Origin: Anabas testudineus
Taxonomy: Eukaryota; Chordata; Actinopteri; Anabantiformes; Anabantidae
Direction of reading: 5' to 3'
Assembly: GCF_900324465.2 (NCBI RefSeq)
Contig: NC_046617.1
Location: forward strand, 12,461,223-12,525,222
DNA: 64,000 nucleotides
Below the pieces are notes generated by a model, which was not told the DNA's origin, searched no databases, and saw only the letters and a list, made by a program, of their open reading frames with translations. Made by a program: the position numbers and the translations under genes. How positions within the stretch are numbered: the stretch's first letter is position 1; each line of letters opens with the position of its first letter. Below are positions 57,798 through 64,000 of the stretch, one piece after another.

Positions 57798-59298
57798 TCA
57801 GTCTGGCTGTGCGTGACAGTCCCTAGATGATAAGAACTCAGCTGAAAGAGGAAGGGAGTTGCCACTTGCTGGGCTCAAAGAGGGAACTAAGGCTCGTGGG
57901 ATCCTCATGTCCTGGTCTCTCTGTGAAAACATGCAGAGAAGTTGTTTTTTTTTTTTTTTTCCCAGATGTGACGAGGAGATGTTTTGTGGTGTAAAATATT
58001 GTGAACACACTCACCCTCGTCAGACCCTTGGCAATCAGGGCTAATTCAGTCGGCTGGTACACACAACTTCGTAGCTGACCATTATAAGAACCATATGGAG
58101 ACAGCGGCTTTGTTGACACTTCTGAAAGAAACGATGGAGGTAGAAAGAAATGACATCTCATTTAGTGTGTATTAATGACAATTGTGTTGGAAATATCAAT
58201 AGTACTGATATGTTGATGTACAACTTGAAAGCAAATCTTATTTGCAGATAAACAAATTACTGTCAAGTGTTTTTTTCAAAACAATATTGATTGTTTATAA
58301 TAGATAACAATATATCATATTGTACCTGTTGGAGGCTCATCCATAGTGAAAGCTTTATTGTTCATGTACACATTTTGATGAGGTGGCTCTGTCTCCTTAA
58401 GTATGTTGTCATAAACCAGGCTCCTGGCAGGATAGACGTGGTCTCCATCACTGGGCTGCTCCTGGTCAGGGTCCTCCTGGGTGAGTAAGGAGATTTCTGG
58501 GATGGTGTAGAGGAACAGGAACACCCAAGCATTTGATACCACTGCAATAGCCAGGGTAGGATCGTCCCAGCTGGCGTTCCCAGTCAACCCATTCCCATAC
58601 ATGTACATTACAATCCAAGATATCCAGATACCCAAAGTGAGGAGCCCTGTGACAAAGATGAAAGCTCCATCTCGGCGCCACTGCTTATGTTTGTGTATCA
58701 GTGAAGGTACAGCCATGAGAACCACAGCTAGAAGCAGAACCATCACATAGATCAGAGCCATCACAAAGTCCATGTTAGCAATGCTGCAGAACAGGTCAGG
58801 GGCACCTCCAGATGGGCTTCTGACCACAGTGATGACAAGCCATTCAGTGTTGATGATCACCTCGACGAGCCATAGGCCCAGGGCTCCAAGGCATAACATC
58901 CAGCTCCTGGGGCCCCGGCCTCTCCGTTCCAGCAAGGCGAGCCACAGCCCATGCATCGCCAGGCAGGCTAGGCAGCCTGAAAACAGTACTCCAAAGAGGA
59001 ACCTCCGTGCGGCACAGCTGGTGGAATATCGACCCACGATGAAGGCAAAAGTGAGTCCAAAGAGTCCCAGAGTGAAGACCAGAATGGCTGCCTGCAGGGC
59101 CACCATACCCTTCCTCTTTTGGTTTGTCACAAACGGTAGACAGGCCATGAGAATGACAAACAGAATGAAGGAAGTAACCACCCCAGCAGCAGCAACAGCC
59201 TCCACCACGACCCCCCACACAGTAGCCAGGTCACACAGGTTGTAATATATGGAGCTGATGCTGGAGCCGCATCCTTTTGGAGCGCTGCTTGTGTCCAT
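57798..59298 (-). CDS. gprc5c: orphan G protein-coupled receptor class C group 5 member C
   Basis: Three coding exons on the minus strand (59298-58326, 58121-58015, 57920-57798) splice in phase to 400 residues. Seven membrane segments lie in the first exon. Matches to human GPRC5C include YYNLCD, CAARRFLFGVLFSGCLACLA, EVIINTEWLVITVVR, IANMDFVMALIYVM and WDDPTLAIAVVSNAW, and in the tail YNGQL..CVYQPTELAL. The family is retinoic-acid-inducible orphan receptors at the plasma membrane with a short N-terminus. The start at 59298 (accATGG) is chosen because the open frame upstream runs into a splice acceptor (tttgttgcag, exon from 59325) and has no ATG. A 5' UTR exon probably ends at 60091 (donor cag|GTAAGAGG). 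Unlike the human protein, no signal peptide is visible in this start. Confidence 0.93.
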
Positions 59299-60091
59299 GG
59301 TTTCTCTGAAGATGTTTTCAAGATGCTGCAACAAAGACACCCTGACTGTTTATATATGCAAGTGGATCCTTCCTAAGTATGCTATTTGCATCCGTGATTA
59401 TTAAGCAAAGGCAAACTAAGGATTTTGAATACATTTGAGAAGAAAAGCTATTTCCTAACATCATTACTGGGTTACATGATAGAATTAATAAACAGTTCTA
59501 CCCACACCCTGGACCTAGTGGATAATACTGATCTCAGCTTTGTGGAGTTTTACTGTGCTACTGTAATTTCTGGGCAACTAAATAAATTATTAAAGTTTCT
59601 GAAGAATCTAATGATGACAACCTACTATCCCCTCTGTCTCTGATTGTCAGAACACATCTTATAGCAAATTGTAATGACACCTCAGACACAGTCGTTGGGA
59701 GGCCTTGTGAGGTACAGAAGCATTATTTTAATATTTTAGGATGAAGAATTCACTCCTTAACGTCCTACTACCATGCAGCCTCTACATGTGAGGTTGCTAT
59801 GTGTTCAACTGTAAATGTCCAGTATCTGAACATTTGGGGAGTTGGTATTTTTGAGATAAATAAAAAGTTGAATGCTCTTCTATGGACTGAGAAAATCTCC
59901 TTATTTCTAATAATCCCACTGGAATAGCTCTCACAAGACTCTTCCCCATTGAAAAGTTGACATTTTGACAAATTATTCATTTGAATAGTTTTAGATTGGC
60001 ATATTAAAATGTCCAATCCCTTCTTTCTATTATTTCTATACTATTATGGAGTACTGGAGTGATACTGCGAACGTCAGGAACTCCTCTTACC

Positions 60092-63000
60092 TGACCTGGA
60101 CTGATGATGACAGCGTTGGAGCGGATCCAACAGGTGATCTAGATCAGATAATTCCAGTGAGGATAGTCCAACTCTGCAGAAAGAGATTAAAAAAAAAAAA
60201 AAAAAAAAAACTAAGATAGGAAATATTAGATTGTTTTCTTGAGTAGTTTATCACAATCAATTTTAACTTAATGGCTCCATCGCGTTGTTGTGCACGGAAT
60301 CAGGGACAGTCCCCACCTCCTCCCACTCTTCCTCCGTTCAGCCGCGTTATAACGCACTCACCGACACTCGTGCTGCACATTATTCCATAATATAAAAAGC
60401 GTTCCTCTGTCGCCACAGGTCTAATTCTCCCGACTCTTTGTCCACCCTCTGTGCAGGTTCCAGCTTTGCATATTCTGTGAGATTAGCTCTGGCCTGCTTA
60501 TTTGTTTCAGGCAGCTTACAACCAAACAAAGGCACCACTCATCTCACAAGTGACATTGCAGCGTGTGTAAAGTCTACCTGTTGATTTCAACATTGATTTC
60601 TAGAATACTGACTATTGATGAGCGTTGACTCTCATGAGTTTTGTGTCTATTTAAAGATGTTTTTTTATTGACATGATCAGATGCTACACTGACAGTATCT
60701 TTCTTTTATGGTTGGATAAGATCTACTGTTGTTGAAGTTAATAATAATTCATCTGTAATATACATCCTTCATGTGTGCATTTGCACATGCACGTTAGGAA
60801 ACTGAGAACTGCGTTTATAACTTTTGTCTCTTAAAGGATTTAGTGGTCTCAGTACAGTCGTCACCAGATTAGAAGTCGTGTTTGCAGAGCCACCTGGTGG
60901 AACATGTTGATATAGGTGTGATCAAGTCACATTACGCAACTACTGTATATAGGTCTTGTTATTGATCTGTTGCAGACCGTGTCACTTCACTACCATTTGA
61001 TGAATAAAACCATTGACTGATGCCATTGATGTTAAGCTTTTAGTCTCTTTTTACAGGTTATGCTCTCACGGCTAGAATTAGCAAAAATACTGAGGTAAAT
61101 AAAAAACAATGTATTAGGCTTGAAAGGGGGATCACAAGATCAGGTTTCAATTTTTATTTTTATTTTTTTGATGCATGTTAATGCATAATTCTAGTAGGCC
61201 TACTTACACTTTATTGATGCACAGCATTTAGTTACAAGAATTTATTATGAGTGTGAGTTTCCCACCAAAGGCAAACAGGAGCTATTTGTGATTTCTTTTC
61301 CTAATTTTTGCATTAATTAAGGCACAATATTTTTAACTCTCTGTGACTCATTTAGTTGTAAATTTAAACTGGAAAAAAAACAACATCACTAAAACAGAAC
61401 ACTTCTTGCACTTCGCTCAATTACTCTGACACTATTCATACTCAACAGGGGTCATATTCTGTATGTTTCAGTAAAATCAGAATTTGCATTTGAATAGAAC
61501 ATCAGATGGGGTTCATATCACCCTGGGATCCTTACTGCACAAGGGATGAGGATTTGTCTATACCAACTGAGCCAATGGGGAAGTTGCAACAGGTTCCAGG
61601 GAACTCATACAATGCAAGAAAATAAGCATATTTCATTCCCCCAATTCCCCCATTTTTTGACAATAACTCCAGAAGACATGTTATCGCACTTAGCCACAGT
61701 CATTCTTATATACTAGCATGTTTACAATGACTTTCATGGTTCTAGTACATTTCTGATTAGAGGACACTGTTGCAATTGTTCCTCTTCTTCGACATCCCCA
61801 CCCTACCCTAAAATTGCCAAATGAAATTTCGTGCAGCGCTGGCATGCAGTGACACATTTTACATGCTTAGAAACATCTCAGTGTAATTAGTGCTATTAGC
61901 ACACAGCTAATAGCACTAATACACACTAATAGCATAATGCACCCTCTGTACTTTATTGTGTTCATTAATTATTTAGCTGTTTTTATATTAAACACTTCGC
62001 AGCCATGTAAATATTTTACATTCACAGTGTATTTTGTTAAATTTGTAAAATATGGTATTTGAAGATGCATGTATATATTAAAAACCATTTGTGTGATATT
62101 ATGAGGACATGCTTATCTAGTGCCTCTCCTAAATGTTTATCCCAAAAGTAAGGTCATGCAGGACACCTTGTTGAAGCTTATGCTGGCATTTAGCCTGTAC
62201 TAAACATACTGTTTACACTGAGAGATGGAGCACCCTGGGGTGTATCGATCCTGAACTCATCCATGGATCTCATCCTGAGGGGAACTCTCACAAACCTAAT
62301 GTCAAATGAGGAAGTAATGGGACATACAGTATATTCTTCAGATGCACATGTGTGGGGAGCTTTGTGTTTCAATGCACAAACAACAGTTTAAACAACAGTT
62401 TCTTGGAATGTGTTTTAATATAGATGGAGGTTCTTGGTGCACACCTATATTCACCTTCTAAATGTGAAACAGAATCAAGATGCCACATCTATGATCCTGT
62501 GCCTTGTCCATGTTGTCTAGTCCAGTTTGTTGCAGCAGGCTTCATTAGGGTACCTCAACAGCACCGCTCTCCTCTGAGAAGCTGTCAGGTTATTCATAGC
62601 AGTGGCTCAGGTGGGGTCTCGCAGGATGTCCCTTTCTCCAGCAGTGCGAGTGCAGCATGGCAGAGCTCAGGTTGTCACCACAATCCAATTCCCTCGAAAA
62701 TGATGTCTCTCCTTGTCTGTCTCATTGTGGGTATTGCATTAGTAGATCCTGTAGAATAATATCAGATCCATGCTGATATTAGGTTTTTGAGAAGATACTA
62801 ACAGAGATTTCATTATTGACTGACCCATCTCTGACTGACAGATCAATGCTAGCTGAATGGCAAATTAAAAAAAGGCTTATTGGAAAGGCACTGTAAACAG
62901 CTCTGTGAGCCTTGAGGTCATGACCAGAGGCGTTGTGTCAATGCATGCTATTCCAGGATGCATTATTTTCTTATGCTGTGTGCCCATTGAGTTCACTTTG

Positions 63001-63690
63001 AGTTGTTAACCCATTTCATATTGATTATCAAAGCTCAGATGTTATATGTTCAAACCATTAGCTTCATGTCCAACTTAAATTTGTCTATATCACACACAAT
63101 CGTCAGGCCTCTGAACTGCGTAACATTTGTGATGAAGTGTAAATGACTTTACTTTGTATACACAAAGTTTATTTTAAACAAATCACAGCAAACTGTATAT
63201 ACTTTCAATCCACAGATGAACAGAGCTTACCTTAAATGTATCAGCAAATTTAGCAGATTATCCTGCCATCACTCAGATTAACATGACATCAGAGAAATAA
63301 TTACTCTGTGTGAAAAAAAAAAACTCCTATAAATGGACTATGAAATTTGATTGATGGCAGTGGGTCACATAGGCCTATTTTAGGACTTCAATTACCATTG
63401 GCTAATGACTAATTACATGGCACTGATTGTACTTAAATTGATAAGATAAAGTAAATTTTTCAATATCAAGATCTGCTGCATTCTGAGTGCCATTAAAATA
63501 TGAAACTGTGTTATATTGATTGTTAATAGTGCCCCCACCACCGCCCACACTTTTAAACAAAAGAAAAAACATTAACTGTGTCCTTGGCTGGCCTGGTGCC
63601 TCTGATCAATGCCATGTAACATCCAAAAGGGAGAAATTCGAAATCAAAGCTGTCGCTATAGCAACGCCCCTGCCAGATTCCACCAATCAA
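60092..63690. other. intergenic region right of gprc5c
   Basis: Starts with the presumed noncoding first exon of gprc5c (about 60091-60180, minus). The remaining 3.5 kb are AT-rich without a supported gene; short frames (62190-62372, 62424-62759) show no domain. Confidence 0.5.
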
Positions 63691-63906
63691 TGTAGTCCGT
63701 AGGGTTGTGAGATGCGCCAGGGAAAGGCCAGCGTCCTACATAAAGAGCGCGGGACAGGGAGCCAGGCGGCACACACAGGGCAACGCACCTTCCTGTACGC
63801 ACACGACAAGCAGCAAGAAGAAGAAGGGGTAAGAGAAGAGTGGCACAGAGAAAGGAAGAGAGGGGGAAAGGACAAAGAAAGCGAGACAGGGAATAACTGA
63901 GAAGAT

Positions 63907-64000
63907 ATGGTACGCTCATGTGAACAAGGGATCCCTGACTGGGTGTATGTGGGCACCCTGCTCCTCTTTATCCACTTCCACTCTGTCACAGTTAGAGCCG
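63907..64000 (+). CDS. first exon of a secreted/membrane protein, possibly btbd17
   Basis: An ATG at 63907 opens 31 codons to the right edge: a short polar start (MVRSCEQGIPDW), a hydrophobic core (VYVGTLLLFIHF) and a polar end (HSVTVRA), a typical signal peptide. A TATA-like box (acataaag, 63739-63746) and CCAAT (63683-63687) lie upstream in a GC-richer stretch, so this looks like a true promoter and first exon. In human, BTBD17 is a close neighbour of GPRC5C and begins with a signal peptide ending ...AQRA, so btbd17 is the best guess. This rests on synteny and a weak resemblance, as the BTB domain would lie beyond the window. Confidence 0.45.
   Translation, partial: MVRSCEQGIPDWVYVGTLLLFIHFHSVTVRA

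Noticed and set aside
58772-59245. 157-codon plus-strand frame.
   Set aside because: It lies opposite the seven-membrane-segment exon of gprc5c and has no domain of its own.
59299-59340. Upstream extension of the gprc5c frame (MSLLQHLENIF).
   Set aside because: The first codon is not ATG and a splice acceptor (tttgttgcag) lies inside it; the accATGG at 59298 is the better start.

Overview
This is vertebrate DNA, almost certainly from a spiny-rayed (percomorph-type) teleost fish. The evidence is an immunoglobulin light-chain locus in multi-cluster V-J-C layout with fish-type L2/sigma-like V, J and C sequences, split genes with GT-AG introns, a fish Sushi-type Ty3 retroelement and Tc1/hAT DNA transposon remains.

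Layout. (1) 1-4413: the 5' half of a Sushi-like LTR retroelement on the minus strand, cut by the left window edge. (2) 4414-16.8 kb: largely non-coding, with a decayed Tc1-like transposon, one possible first exon on the minus strand (14308-14389) and long CA and AT microsatellites at the edge of the Ig locus. (3) 16.9-41.6 kb: the light-chain locus. Thirteen V segments (ten look usable, one lacks the framework Trp, two are pseudogenes), four J and four C exons form four clusters. Cluster 1 is V1-V5, J1, C1 (+). Cluster 2 is V6-V11, J2, C2 (+). Cluster 3 is V12, J3, C3 (+). Cluster 4 is C4, J4, V13 on the minus strand, facing cluster 3 tail to tail. V segments carry 12-bp-spacer recombination signals (RSS) and J segments 23-bp-spacer signals, the kappa/sigma arrangement and the reverse of mammalian lambda. 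V and J-C share orientation in every cluster, so joining would be deletional. Two V subgroups alternate: I (mature start SGVTVVTQKPP) and II (DAVIVLTQTPA). (4) 42.4-44.2 kb: a three-coding-exon gene (minus) for a small secreted coiled-coil protein I could not name. (5) 47.7-60.2 kb: tspan10 (+), pde6g (-), ccdc137 (+) and gprc5c (-). The first three keep the neighbour order and orientation they have on human 17q25.3. (6) The last 94 bases open a signal-peptide ORF that may be btbd17.

How the parts work together. In each cluster a V exon joins J by RAG recombination, and J is spliced to the single C exon to give a complete light chain. A repeated upstream module (E-box CACCTG, a TATA-like block and often an octamer ATGCAAAT) sits 5' of most subgroup I V segments and of V13. 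About 150 bp ending at J are essentially identical in all four clusters and contain a perfect Ets-IRF composite motif. Clusters 1 and 2 are products of a roughly 7-kb block duplication, and the cluster 3/4 boundary still shows what looks like the scar of an inversion. All homology calls come from reading the sequence; no database search was run.
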